A stretch of 64,000 bases of DNA from Lentimicrobiaceae bacterium (GCA_020636745.1 JACJXH010000003.1:124001-188000); one strand, 5' to 3'. Positions 51,664 to 60,765 are shown, counted from the stretch's first letter. Translations and numbers: made by a program. The notes: generated by a model not told the origin, from the sequence alone.

Positions 51664-53475
51664 TTAATCTTCAAACATCACAGACAAAGCAACAACGCCC
51701 GGCCCAACATTTACCACCAAAACGGGCGAACCGTCACCGATAAATTCGGGCTCAAGTCCTGAAATTTCCTTCATTCTGTCAGCAAACCAGTTGGCTGTTG
51801 CCAGGTTTTTGGCATGTGAAATTGAATAGCCCCAAATCTTTTTGGTTTCAGCCATGCTTTTTATTTTAGCAATAACCAGCTCCATGCTGCCTTTTTCACT
51901 AAAGGGTTTGCCAAATGTTTCGGTACGGCCTTCATCATTTACAATAACTACGGGCTTAATGTTTAAAAGAGAGCCAATCAGACCTTTACTATGGCTGACC
52001 CTGCCACTTTTAACCATGTATTTCATGGTTTTTGAAGTGACGAAGGTTTTGGTATTTTTTGACCAGGAATCAATGCTATTGGTTATTTCGGTATGTGAAG
52101 CACCGTTTTCAAGCGCTTTGGCAGCTCTGAGCACGATAAGCCCCAGACCGCTCGACAAACGTTTGGAATTGATCACACTTATTTTCTTGCCACTGTGTTC
52201 AGCCACTGCATGTGAAGCTTTAGAGCTGTTGCTCCAGGTTCCGCTCATGGCAGCACTAATATGCATTCCAATAATAGAATCGTAATGACTGGCCAGGTAA
52301 GAGTATCTGTTAAAGAAGTCTTTGTAAGCGGGTTGTGCAGTTGAAGGATAAACAGGAGCTTTATCCAGCATCGAATAGAACTGCTCAGGTAAGATAGTGA
52401 GGCGGTCTAAAAAATAATTCTCGCCAAAATGCACGCTTAAAGGAACAACATGCACCTGATATTTTTCAATCAGATTTTGAGGCAGGTCGCAGGTTGAATC
52501 GGTGAGTAATGCCACGGGATAAGCTGCATTTGAAGTAATTTCATTTTGCATCACCATATCATCAACCTTCTGAAAAGTGATGTTGCCATAGTGGCTAAGT
52601 ACTTTCATCACCTTTGAAGGATGGTCGGTGTGGATATGAACGCGCATTTTTTTGGCCGATCCGGCAACCACCATAGAATCGCCGAAATGAGCAATTGACT
52701 TGCGGATTTGTGAAAGATCGGTTTTGCGCTTTTCATCAAGCACAATCATTGCTTCGGTGCAATATCTGAAAGTAATCACATCATGCGAAACAACCTCTGA
52801 ATCAGCAATAACTACTGTTTCACGGCCCGATAACATTTTTCGGAGTTCACCTATTTTTACAAATTCGACCATTCCCTGCAGGAAAACGACAAATCCTTTA
52901 GCCCCGGCATCCACCACATTTGATTTGGCAAGAACTTCAAGTCTGCCGGTGGTAGCCTGAAGAGATTCCAGCGCTTTCTGATAGGCCTGAGCCAATAATT
53001 CGATAAAGTCGTTGATACTGTCCTTGAGAATGTAAATAAACTCAGCCCATTCGCGGATAACAGTAATCATTGTTCCTTCGATAGGGTTAGCTATAGCTTC
53101 ATATGCGTAAGTAACAGCTTTGCGCAGTATTTCGGCAAAAGTCTCAACACTTACTGTTTCATGCTTCTGTATTTCGGTACTGAAACCGTAAATAAACTGA
53201 GCAAAAATAATTCCTGAATTGCCCCGGGCTCCGGTAAGCGCAGCATCTGCCAATGCAGCTGCAGTAACTTTCAGATCGGAGGTAGGGATGGGGCTTTCAA
53301 CAATGGATCTCATGGTTGAAGCCAGATTGGTTCCCGTATCGGCATCAGCTACCGGAAATACATTAATTTTATTGATGAGAACCTGATTTTCGAATATCTT
53401 TTGAGCTCCGGCTAAAAAACTGTAGTAAAGTGTTTTACCGTCTAACTCAGTGACTGATTTGGAGGTAGTGTTCAA
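51664..53475 (-). CDS. Fused DAK2 (FakA-like kinase) and DegV (FakB-like fatty-acid binding) protein
   Basis: 603 residues. The N-terminal DhaL/DAK2 domain (about 5-200) has NKINVFPVADADTGTNLAST and ADAALTGARGNSGIIFAQFI, which bind Mg-ATP. The FakA central segment follows (KKMRVHIHTDHPSKVMKVLS, about 275-295). From about 320 it is a DegV domain: VALLTDSTCDLPQNLIEKY, HISAAMSGTWSNSSKAS, and KSGRVSHSKGLIGSLLNIKP. FakA phosphorylates fatty acids held by FakB to make acyl phosphate for phospholipids. The start is TTG (53475); no ATG lies nearby in frame. Confidence 0.88.
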   Translation of the reverse strand: MNTTSKSVTELDGKTLYYSFLAGAQKIFENQVLINKINVFPVADADTGTNLASTMRSIVESPIPTSDLKVTAAALADAALTGARGNSGIIFAQFIYGFSTEIQKHETVSVETFAEILRKAVTYAYEAIANPIEGTMITVIREWAEFIYILKDSINDFIELLAQAYQKALESLQATTGRLEVLAKSNVVDAGAKGFVVFLQGMVEFVKIGELRKMLSGRETVVIADSEVVSHDVITFRYCTEAMIVLDEKRKTDLSQIRKSIAHFGDSMVVAGSAKKMRVHIHTDHPSKVMKVLSHYGNITFQKVDDMVMQNEITSNAAYPVALLTDSTCDLPQNLIEKYQVHVVPLSVHFGENYFLDRLTILPEQFYSMLDKAPVYPSTAQPAYKDFFNRYSYLASHYDSIIGMHISAAMSGTWSNSSKASHAVAEHSGKKISVINSKRLSSGLGLIVLRAAKALENGASHTEITNSIDSWSKNTKTFVTSKTMKYMVKSGRVSHSKGLIGSLLNIKPVVIVNDEGRTETFGKPFSEKGSMELVIAKIKSMAETKKIWGYSISHAKNLATANWFADRMKEISGLEPEFIGDGSPVLVVNVGPGVVALSVMFED

Positions 53476-53778
53476 TTTTTAAATTTTGGTTACAAACTAA
53501 AGCTTAATTAACAAGCTAACTGCCAAAATGTTAATAGGGTACAGATATTATCATGAACAAGGGTGACCCATTCCGTTGTTGTCAACATAAAATTAAAATA
53601 GTCTTGTAATCCCTTCTGACCATTTTGGTAGTACAAATTTACGCTTTATTCCCGGTTTGATTCATTGCTTGGTTAGTCCCTTGTCATTTTTAAGGTACTT
53701 TTAATACTCAGTTTTTCCGGAAATAAATATAATAGTTGCAAGGTACTGACAGATAAGTAACTAATTAAAACAGGGAGA
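53476..53778. other. Intergenic region upstream of the FakA-FakB gene
   Basis: 303 bases, AT-rich, between two minus-strand genes. On the minus strand TTAGTTTG lies about 30 bases before the TTG start and is a near match to a -7 element. I see no gene or terminator. Confidence 0.45.
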
Positions 53779-54285
53779 CTACTTTATTTTTTTGAATTTG
53801 CTGAGTTCTCCTTTTTTAATGATTTCATTCAGTTCTGCTTCAAGATGGGTATAATTGCTTTTTTTGCCGCAATTATAAAGTTCGGTAAGCGGATCTTTGT
53901 CCAGAATCATCTCCATAATTTCGGGCTGCGACGGTGTGTGGTCAAGACGACTGTACTCGTAATAGGTCCATTTCAAAAATGCACAGTCTTTGTTAATTCC
54001 GCGTCTGTCAAGCAGATAACCATTCTCAAGCTGAACAGGATATGCAAGATCACCATTATAAAATACATCACCGGGGGCCGGATACGAAACAAGCGTACTT
54101 TTGTCTGACGACAGAATAACCGGAACTTGCTGCTGATAATCAGCTTTAGTTTTGTAGATGAATACCTGAGGTGCTGCCACTTGATTCATTTTTGCTGATT
54201 CAGTTACTTTTGATGTGTTTTTACATGAATATGTACCGGTTATCATGGCAATAGCAGTCAGAGTTGGTAAAATATATTTTCTCAT
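53779..54285 (-). CDS. Hypothetical lipoprotein, 168 aa
   Basis: An N-terminal lipoprotein signal ends in TYSC with Cys21, so it is lipid-anchored. The rest has no motif I recognise; notable segments are ADYQQQVPVILSSDKSTLVS, DVFYNGDLAYPVQLENGYLL and HTPSQPEIMEMILDKDPLTE. The middle looks beta-rich and the end helical and Lys-rich. It is single, divergent from DUF1573 by 285 bases. Confidence 0.65.
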   Translation of the reverse strand: MRKYILPTLTAIAMITGTYSCKNTSKVTESAKMNQVAAPQVFIYKTKADYQQQVPVILSSDKSTLVSYPAPGDVFYNGDLAYPVQLENGYLLDRRGINKDCAFLKWTYYEYSRLDHTPSQPEIMEMILDKDPLTELYNCGKKSNYTHLEAELNEIIKKGELSKFKKIK

Positions 54286-54507
54286 TTTTTTAAATTAACA
54301 AGGGTGAAACAATATCATGATTGGTTTTTTAGCAAATGACACAGGATGCCGCAGCACAACCAGCGCAAAGATGCAAAATTACCAAAGGAAGTCATAGAAA
54401 TTTTAATAAAACTTAAATTTCGATAATGAAAGAAGAATTTACTTTCTGGTATGAAAATTGTTTTGTTAAAAAACATAAAAATCCCGGTTCAATCAAAATT
54501 TTAACAG

Positions 54508-54515
54508 TACTTTTG
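54508..54515 (+). promoter_or_regulatory. Candidate -7 element of the DUF1573 gene
   Basis: TACTTTTG matches TAnnTTTG, 55 bases before the ATG. The -33 region has only TTC. Confidence 0.45.
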
Positions 54516-54570
54516 TAATATTGTTAGAGTTTTAAAACAACTTAATCTTAAATACAAAAACATCTGAACG

Positions 54571-55044
54571 ATGAAAAAGTCAATTACAATGTTAGCAGCA
54601 GCGCTTATGACCATGGGTTCAATTTTTGCTCAGGAAGTTAAAACTGAAACAGCTGCGCAAAATCCTAATGCACCTGAGATTACTTTTACTAAAACAGTTC
54701 ATGATTATGGAACTATTTTTGTTCAGGGTGACGGAAACTGTGAATTTGAGTTTACCAATACAGGTAAAGAGCCTTTAATTCTTTCAAGTGTAAAATCTTC
54801 ATGTGGTTGCACAGTTCCCAGCTGGCCGCGCGAACCAATTCTTCCCGGTAAAAAGGAAAGCATCAAAGTAAAATATGACACCAACCGCCTTGGCCCGATA
54901 AATAAGTCTATCACGGTTATGTCGAATGCCAAAAACACGCCGGTAGTTTTAAGAATTGCTGGAAACATTGTTAAAAACCAGGAGGAAACTACAATTCCTG
55001 AAAAAAATATCAGCACAGGAACTACTCCGGTATCGAAAAAATAA
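54571..55044 (+). CDS. DUF1573 domain exported protein
   Basis: 157 residues with signal peptide MKKSITMLAAALMTMGSIFAQ. The DUF1573 Ig-like domain is clear: TKTVHDYGTIFVQGDGNCEF and FTNTGKEPLILSSVKSSCGCTVPSWP, with the conserved CGC, then LPGKKESIKVKYDTNRLGPI. The family is very common in Bacteroidetes envelopes; no molecular function is settled. The last ~25 residues are an unstructured Thr/Lys-rich tail. A terminator follows 23 bases after the stop. Confidence 0.9.
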   Translation: MKKSITMLAAALMTMGSIFAQEVKTETAAQNPNAPEITFTKTVHDYGTIFVQGDGNCEFEFTNTGKEPLILSSVKSSCGCTVPSWPREPILPGKKESIKVKYDTNRLGPINKSITVMSNAKNTPVVLRIAGNIVKNQEETTIPEKNISTGTTPVSKK

Positions 55045-55067
55045 TGTGCTTCATAAAGCAATGAATG

Positions 55068-55096
55068 TGGCCGGTATGAACCGGCCATTTTTTTTA
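55068..55096 (+). terminator. Terminator of the DUF1573 gene
   Basis: 8-bp stem TGGCCGGT (55068-55075) / ACCGGCCA (55080-55087), loop ATGA, then TTTTTTTT. Confidence 0.9.
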
Positions 55097-55127
55097 TCAA
55101 TAAATTGAAAAAATGAAATTACATCTC

Positions 55128-55157
55128 TTGGAACTCTTAAAATTGCTTATACCTTTG
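55128..55157 (+). promoter_or_regulatory. Consensus promoter of the aminotransferase gene
   Basis: TTG (55128-55130), exactly 19 bases, TACCTTTG (55150-55157). A full Bacteroidetes -33/-7 match, 37 bases before the ATG. Confidence 0.65.
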
Positions 55158-55194
55158 CTCCGAAATTGTACCAAATATTGAAAACCCAATAGCT

Positions 55195-56391
55195 ATGCCT
55201 AAAATTTCAGACCGCGGTTGTCAGATGCCCGCATCTCCCATAAGAAAATTGGTTCCTTTTGCTGAAGCAGCAAAGAAAAAAGGAATAAAAGTTTATCATC
55301 TGAACATTGGTCAGCCGGATATTCAAACTCCTGATGTAGCCTTGCAGGCCATCCGCAATTTCGATCTTAAAGTGATTGAATACAGCCATTCTGCCGGAAA
55401 CGAAAGTTACAGAAAGAAACTTGCAAAGTATTATCAAGGTATTGGAATCAATGTTAACCAGGACGAAATTATTATTACTACCGGCGGTTCTGAAGCCATT
55501 TCGTTTGCGTTCAAAGTGTGCATGAATCCCGGTGATGAAGTAATTATTCCCGAACCATTTTATACCAATTATAATGCTTTTGCTTTGGCGGCAGGTGTGA
55601 AAGTTGTGCCCATTACTTCCAATATTCACAATGGGTTTGCACTTCCTGCCATCAGCGAATTTGAGAAATCAATTACTCCGCGCACAAAAGCCATTATGGT
55701 TTGTAATCCCAATAACCCAACCGGTTATTTGTACAGCAAGGAAGAGTTGATGCAATTGCGTGAACTTGTGCTCAAATATGATTTATACTTATTTGCAGAT
55801 GAGGTTTATCGCGAATTCTGCTACGATGGAGCTGAACATTTCTCGGTGATGAATCTTGAAGGTCTCGAAAACCATGCTGTATTGATGGATTCTGTTTCAA
55901 AACGGTACAGCGAATGTGGCGTGCGAATTGGAGCTCTGATTTCAAAAAACAAAAATCTGATTGCCAGCGCTTTAAAATTTGCACAGGCCAGGTTAAGCCC
56001 ACCTTCTTTAGGACAGGTAATTGGCGAAGCTTCACTCGAAACGCCAACCCAGTACTTCAAAGAAGTTTATGATGAGTATATCTCTCGCCGAAACCTGGTT
56101 ATTGAAGAGTTAAATAAAATTCCGGGTGTTTTTGCACCATTACCCAAAGGAGCGTTTTATTCGGTAATCAGCTTGCCTGTTGAAGATGCTGATCATTTCT
56201 GCCAGTGGTTACTCGAGGAGTTTAGTTTCGAAGGTCAGACAGTGATGCTGGCGCCTGCTTCCGGTTTTTATGCTACGGCAGGTTTAGGTAAAAATGAAGC
56301 GCGAATTGCTTATGTGCTTAAAAAAGAAGACCTCCACAATGCCGTTAAGTGCCTGGGTGAGGCCTTGAAAGTGTATCCGGGCAGAAAATAG
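55195..56391 (+). CDS. PLP-dependent aminotransferase, aspartate/aromatic type
   Basis: 398-residue fold-type I aminotransferase. The N terminus has LNIGQPDIQTPDVALQAIRN; then IITTGGSEAISFAFKVCMNP, the VCNPNNPTGYLYSKEEL segment, ADEVYREFCYDG (cofactor Asp and Tyr) and the Schiff-base Lys in DSVSKRYSECGVRIGALISK. This is the AAT subfamily I-gamma pattern common in Bacteroidetes. Substrate is not certain. It is single, between its own promoter and a terminator. Confidence 0.9.
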   Translation: MPKISDRGCQMPASPIRKLVPFAEAAKKKGIKVYHLNIGQPDIQTPDVALQAIRNFDLKVIEYSHSAGNESYRKKLAKYYQGIGINVNQDEIIITTGGSEAISFAFKVCMNPGDEVIIPEPFYTNYNAFALAAGVKVVPITSNIHNGFALPAISEFEKSITPRTKAIMVCNPNNPTGYLYSKEELMQLRELVLKYDLYLFADEVYREFCYDGAEHFSVMNLEGLENHAVLMDSVSKRYSECGVRIGALISKNKNLIASALKFAQARLSPPSLGQVIGEASLETPTQYFKEVYDEYISRRNLVIEELNKIPGVFAPLPKGAFYSVISLPVEDADHFCQWLLEEFSFEGQTVMLAPASGFYATAGLGKNEARIAYVLKKEDLHNAVKCLGEALKVYPGRK

Positions 56392-56412
56392 TTTCTATCC
56401 ACAACATATCTT

Positions 56413-56449
56413 AAACACGGATTTCCTTCAGGTTTTCCGTGTTTTTTTT
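56413..56449 (+). terminator. Terminator of the aminotransferase gene
   Basis: 9-bp stem AAACACGGA (56413-56421) / TCCGTGTTT (56436-56444) followed by T residues, reaching the stop codon of the convergent namZ-like gene. Confidence 0.75.
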
Positions 56450-57686
56450 AAAAGTCACGATAAATCAGATATTTTCTTCTGATTTGCTGAAAATTTTCCA
56501 GTCCCTCTTTCCATGATTCTCTTATTTCATGTGCTGATATGTTATTCCTGATTTGATTCCGGAGCAAATCAGTACCTGCCAGCTTGTCGAAAAATGAATT
56601 GAAAAATTTATCTTTTTCCGGGTAATGATTGTAAAATTCAATCAGCCATTCAAGTCTTAAACCCGGCCTGCTTTTAATGCCGGCAACTTCATTTCTGAGA
56701 TTGTATCCTCTGCACTCTTCATTCATGTATGGGGGTTTCAGACTTGCTCCGGGCCTGCTTTCAGGTCTGAATGTATAGTTGCCAATGGTGTTTCCGGGAA
56801 ATCCAATAATTGTAAACGGGGTGTCGGTGCCTCTTCCTACACTCACCACAGTGCCTTCAAAAAAGCAAAGCGATGGGTAAAGGTAAACCGATTCCATATC
56901 AGGCAAATTGGGGGATGGCTTAACCGGCAAAGTGTATTTCTTATGATGATTATAACCGCCAACCGGCACCCAGTCAAGGTCACATTGAACACTGTTATTT
57001 AACCATTTTTCTCCGTTTACCATTCTGGCATATTCAGCCATTGTCATACCATGTACAACCGGCACCGGGTGCATGCCCACAAAAGATTGATATTGGGATT
57101 CAAGAACAGGACCGTCAATAAAAAAGCCATTGGGGTTGGGCCTGTCGAGCACCAAAAGCGGAATGCCTTGTTCGGCACAGGCTTCCATCACCAGGGTTAA
57201 GGTAGAAATATAAGTATAAAATCTGGCTCCGACATCCTGGAGGTCAAAGACCATGATGTCAATTCCTGATAAATCATCCGGTGTTGGTTTCCGGTGATCG
57301 CCATAGAGCGATACCAGCTGAAGACCGGTCTTGGCATCTACCTGGTTATTGACCAATTCGCCCGCATCTGCATTCCCTCTGAACCCATGTTCGGGCGTAT
57401 AAACCTTAACTACCTGTATGCCTGAAGACAGCAAACTATCAACAAGATGAACATGGTGAATGAGCGAGGTTTGATTGGCAACCACTCCTACCTTTAATTC
57501 GTTGAGCCGGTTAAAGTACAGTTTGGTCCTTTCGGCACCGGGTTTGATAAATTCAGCACGGGCAGGCGATTCAGCAATATCAGCCCGGCCTTTTGCTGAT
57601 TCAGTGTTGGTTTGTTGCGTTATTTTGGGCTGGGTGCATGATGTGAAAACTATAGCAATGAGTAATGTAATAAATAGCTGTCGCAT
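56448..57686 (-). CDS. namZ: DUF1343 lipoprotein, exo-beta-N-acetylmuramidase NamZ-like
   Basis: 412 residues. A lipoprotein signal (MRQLFITLLIAIVFTSC) is followed by the DUF1343 domain: ELKVGVVANQTSLIHHVHLV, KVYTPEHGFRGNADAGELVN, the LSGIDIMVFDLQDVGARFYT segment and LLVLDRPNPNGFFIDGPVLE. Family members release terminal MurNAc from peptidoglycan fragments. Being a lipoprotein it should act in the periplasm or at the outer membrane. It lies 3 kb from mpl, another recycling gene. The start at 57686 is set by the signal peptide. Confidence 0.9.
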   Translation of the reverse strand: MRQLFITLLIAIVFTSCTQPKITQQTNTESAKGRADIAESPARAEFIKPGAERTKLYFNRLNELKVGVVANQTSLIHHVHLVDSLLSSGIQVVKVYTPEHGFRGNADAGELVNNQVDAKTGLQLVSLYGDHRKPTPDDLSGIDIMVFDLQDVGARFYTYISTLTLVMEACAEQGIPLLVLDRPNPNGFFIDGPVLESQYQSFVGMHPVPVVHGMTMAEYARMVNGEKWLNNSVQCDLDWVPVGGYNHHKKYTLPVKPSPNLPDMESVYLYPSLCFFEGTVVSVGRGTDTPFTIIGFPGNTIGNYTFRPESRPGASLKPPYMNEECRGYNLRNEVAGIKSRPGLRLEWLIEFYNHYPEKDKFFNSFFDKLAGTDLLRNQIRNNISAHEIRESWKEGLENFQQIRRKYLIYRDF

Positions 57687-57716
57687 AAAAATCAGATTTG
57701 TAATACTTGCCTTTAC

Positions 57717-57748
57717 TGCAAAGTTAGCCCTAAACACTTAACTTTGCA
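57717..57748. promoter_or_regulatory. Back-to-back promoters for namZ-like and the ABC permease gene
   Basis: TGCAAAGTTA (57717-57726) and TAACTTTGCA (57739-57748) are perfect inverted copies 12 bases apart. Each contains TAACTTTG, one reading to namZ (-) 32 bases from its ATG, the other to the permease (+) 17 bases from its TTG start. Confidence 0.55.
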
Positions 57749-57762
57749 CAAAATTAAGTGAT

Positions 57763-58986
57763 TTGAACTTCGAGTATTTTATAAGTCGCAGGATTAGACA
57801 GAAAGAAGGAGCCTCTTTCTCCAGACCTATTATCAGGGTCTCAATTACTGGCATAGCGCTTGGCTTGGCGGTAATGATTATTTCTGTGGCCATTTTGCAG
57901 GGATTTCAGTCTCAGATCCACGATAAAGTTACCGGGTTCGGAGGGCATATCCAAATTTCCGGGTTTGACTCCAACAATTCATACGAACCTGCACCTATTG
58001 ATTTAAGAGAAGCATCTGTCGATGAAATTATCAGGGTTAAAGGAGTTGAGCATGTCCAGGAATTTGCTTTAAAAGCCGGGATTGTAAAAACTAAAGACCA
58101 AATTGAAGGAGTTGTTTTTAAAGGTGTTTCTGGGTCATATGACTGGTCTTTCTTCAAGGAAAAACTTGTGAGCGGCAATATACCTGCTATAGGCGATACA
58201 GCTTCACCATCGGATGAAATTTTGATTTCACAGAAATTGTCCAACCTCCTGGGGTTTAAAACTGGCGATGAACTGAGAATGTATTTTATCATCGATAACC
58301 TGGCGCGTGGCCGGAAGTTTAAAATTTCAGGGATATACAATACCGGCCTGCCTGAATTTGACGGCACCTATTTGTTTGGCGATATTGGCCATATCAGAAA
58401 GTTAAACGGATGGAATTTAAATCAGGTGTCAGGGGTTGAAATCAGAATCAACGATTGGAAAAAGCTTTCAGAAATTTCAAATGAAGTGTATGAGATTGCA
58501 GGTTATAATCTCAACACTCAAACAATTAAGCAGCTTTATCCCCAAATTTTTGACTGGATTGAAATTCAGGATTTAAATGTGCTGGTTATTTTGGTATTGA
58601 TGTCATTAGTATCGGGAATCACCATGATTTCAACTCTATTGATACTCATTCTGGAGCACACCCGCGATATTGGATTACTAAAAGCCATGGGGGCTGGCAA
58701 TAAAAGCATCCGTAAAATTTTTATTTATACATCTGTCAATATTACTTTTTATGGATTGCTTTGGGGAAATGCAATGGCGCTGATACTGATTTATCTGCAA
58801 AAGAAATTTGAACTTATTCCATTACCCGAAGATTCTTATTTTGTTTCAACCGTTCCGGTTTCGATTGGTTTTGTACACATTTTTATCATCAATGCGGCTA
58901 CCATAATCATTTGTACGCTTATGATGCTGATTCCTTCTTTGGTTATCCGCTACATCTCTCCTGTGAAAGCCATTCGTTTTGATTAG
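57763..58986 (+). CDS. FtsX/LolC-LolE-like ABC transporter permease
   Basis: 407 residues. One membrane helix near the N terminus (about 25-47, VSITGIALGLAVMIISVAIL), a large periplasmic domain (about 48-265) and three C-terminal helices (about 270-295, 320-345 and 365-395), the MacB/FtsX layout. ILILEHTRDIGLLKAMGAGN before the third helix is the coupling loop seen in LolC/E. It may export lipoproteins or a related substrate. The start is TTG at 57763; an in-frame stop at 57739 excludes anything longer and the next ATG is inside the first helix. Ends near a bidirectional terminator. Confidence 0.88.
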   Translation: MNFEYFISRRIRQKEGASFSRPIIRVSITGIALGLAVMIISVAILQGFQSQIHDKVTGFGGHIQISGFDSNNSYEPAPIDLREASVDEIIRVKGVEHVQEFALKAGIVKTKDQIEGVVFKGVSGSYDWSFFKEKLVSGNIPAIGDTASPSDEILISQKLSNLLGFKTGDELRMYFIIDNLARGRKFKISGIYNTGLPEFDGTYLFGDIGHIRKLNGWNLNQVSGVEIRINDWKKLSEISNEVYEIAGYNLNTQTIKQLYPQIFDWIEIQDLNVLVILVLMSLVSGITMISTLLILILEHTRDIGLLKAMGAGNKSIRKIFIYTSVNITFYGLLWGNAMALILIYLQKKFELIPLPEDSYFVSTVPVSIGFVHIFIINAATIIICTLMMLIPSLVIRYISPVKAIRFD

Positions 58987-59041
58987 CCTGAAGAGGCGCA
59001 ACTAAAGCATGGCTGTTAGAATGGCAAAAAGCAATGAAGTC

Positions 59042-59076
59042 AAAAAAAAATCTCCCGTTAGAAGGGAGACTTTTTT
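59042..59076. terminator. Bidirectional terminator between the permease and cysH genes
   Basis: Stem TCTCCC (59051-59056) / GGGAGA (59064-59069) flanked by an A-run on the left and a T-run on the right, so it can serve both strands. Confidence 0.8.
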
Positions 59077-59110
59077 GCATGATTTCATGCAGCTGTATTC
59101 AACATGATGG

Positions 59111-59818
59111 TTATCTTTTATGAAGACCGCACTCTTTGGTTTCGGGGTTTTCCCACCACCAACGGCCGGCTCTGACATCTTCACCAGCTGTAATGGCACG
59201 TGTGCAAGGCTGACACCCGATACTGGGAAATCCTTTATCGTGAAGTTTATTGTAAGGAATATGATGCTGTTTAATAAATGCCCATATCTGTTCTTCTGTC
59301 CAGTCAATCAGTGGGTTGATTTTGATAAGTTTATTGCCTTCATCCCATTCAACCATCTGCATGTCTTTTCTGGTGACAGACTGTTCACGCCTTAATCCGC
59401 AAATCCAGGCATCGAGTCCCTGAAAAGCCCTCTTCAGTGGTTCGATTTTTCTGATATGGCAACAAAGTTTACGGTTTTCAATGCTATCATAAAACAGGTT
59501 GATTCCATGTGAGTTAACCATTTCTTCCACCCTGGTTGCATCAGGAAACATAATACGGATATTTATGCCATATTTTTTGGTTGTAAGATCAATCAAATCA
59601 TAGCTTTCAGGAAACAAACGTCCGGTATCCAGGGTAAAAATGTGAGCAGATGTGTCGATTGACGCTATCATTTGGGTAATGATCTGGTCTTCAGCGCCAA
59701 GGCTGGTCGAGAATGCAACCTTTCCGTCAAAATCCTGAAGAAACCATTTGATGACCTCTTCAGCTGACTTTCCGGCCAATAATTGATTCAGATGTTGCAC
59801 TTTTTCCAATTCTTTCAT
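59111..59818 (-). CDS. cysH: Adenosine 5'-phosphosulfate reductase (APS/PAPS reductase)
   Basis: 235 residues. Reduces activated sulfate to sulfite using thioredoxin. It has the P-loop-like STSLGAEDQII, the TLDTGRLFPESYDLI segment, and RKIEPLKRAFQGLDAWICG. Cys119-Cys120 and Cys202-x2-Cys205 should bind a [4Fe-4S] cluster, which marks an APS-type rather than PAPS-type enzyme. Cys230 in KECGLH is the catalytic cysteine. The ATG lies nine bases after the MBL gene stop, so the two are one operon. No other sulfate assimilation gene is in the window. Confidence 0.93.
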   Translation of the reverse strand: MKELEKVQHLNQLLAGKSAEEVIKWFLQDFDGKVAFSTSLGAEDQIITQMIASIDTSAHIFTLDTGRLFPESYDLIDLTTKKYGINIRIMFPDATRVEEMVNSHGINLFYDSIENRKLCCHIRKIEPLKRAFQGLDAWICGLRREQSVTRKDMQMVEWDEGNKLIKINPLIDWTEEQIWAFIKQHHIPYNKLHDKGFPSIGCQPCTRAITAGEDVRAGRWWWENPETKECGLHKR

Positions 59819-59827
59819 TTTGATAAG

Positions 59828-60670
59828 TTATTTACAAATTTGGTCAATAGTTAAATCGTCGCCTGCAATAATTCCCTTCTCAGAAATTACTAGACGACAA
59901 GCTTCATGATAAAAATCATGTTCAAAAAGCAGAATATAGCCATTTTGTTGAGCTTCTTTCAGAAACGCCTCCTTTTCTTTGAGCGTTAACAAAGGTTCAA
60001 TATCAACTGATGGCACATAGGGCAGGGGAATGTAAGCCTTTGCGGGAATGAAATCGCCAGCAAACACAACTATATGTCCGTTGCACTCAATTAAAGGTAC
60101 AATCTGGCCTCGTGTATGGCCGTTAAATATTCTCAGATTGATTCCTGGCAACCATTCGCCTTCACTTTTTATCAGGTGCAGTTTGCCTGATTTTTCGAGA
60201 GGTTCAAGGTTGTCAGTAAAAAATGCAGCGGCTTCACGTTTGTTCGAATTTTTTGACCATTCCCACTGTGCTTCTGAACACCAGTAATTTGCATTGTTGA
60301 AAATCTCTTCAATATGGCCTGATTCATTTACACCCAAGGCGCCTCCAACATGATCGTCATGAAGATGCGTAAAAATAATGTCGGTAATATCGGCAGGGGA
60401 GAGGCCAGCTTTTTTCAATGGCTCAATCAAACCCGACTCCCCAAAACGGTATTTATACTTATAGTAATTTGAATCGCGCTTATTGCCCATTCCGGTGTCA
60501 ACCAATATATTACGCCCGTCAGTCATAATCAGAAGGCATCTGGTTGTTATCCTGATAAGATTATCACTGTCTTCGGGATAGACCTTTGTCCAGAGCGATT
60601 TTGGAACCACGCCAAAAGCGACACCGCCATCCATTTTCCAGTAATCAGCTTCAATGGTAATTAATTTCAT
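59828..60670 (-). CDS. MBL-fold metallohydrolase
   Basis: 280 residues with the metallo-beta-lactamase motif HLHDDH at 102-107 (IIFTHLHDDHVGGALG), a downstream GHTRGQIVPLIECNGHIVVF with the third-ligand His, FAGDFIPAKAY with the bridging Asp, and a later His in FEHDFYHE. It is probably a lactonase- or glyoxalase-type hydrolase; substrate unknown. ATG 60670 is taken because a strong -7 element lies 20-27 bases upstream. It is co-transcribed with cysH, which could hint at a sulfur-related substrate, but this is weak. Confidence 0.86.
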   Translation of the reverse strand: MKLITIEADYWKMDGGVAFGVVPKSLWTKVYPEDSDNLIRITTRCLLIMTDGRNILVDTGMGNKRDSNYYKYKYRFGESGLIEPLKKAGLSPADITDIIFTHLHDDHVGGALGVNESGHIEEIFNNANYWCSEAQWEWSKNSNKREAAAFFTDNLEPLEKSGKLHLIKSEGEWLPGINLRIFNGHTRGQIVPLIECNGHIVVFAGDFIPAKAYIPLPYVPSVDIEPLLTLKEKEAFLKEAQQNGYILLFEHDFYHEACRLVISEKGIIAGDDLTIDQICK

Positions 60671-60689
60671 AAAACAGGGATTTCCTTTG

Positions 60690-60697
60690 CAAAAGTA
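60690..60697 (-). promoter_or_regulatory. Candidate -7 element of the MBL-cysH operon
   Basis: On the minus strand TACTTTTG matches TAnnTTTG, 19 bases before the ATG at 60670. Confidence 0.5.
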
Positions 60698-60765
60698 GCA
60701 TTTTAATCTTTTACCTTTTATGGGTTTTGTTATGCACATTGAAAGGAGGCATGATCTAATTTCCC

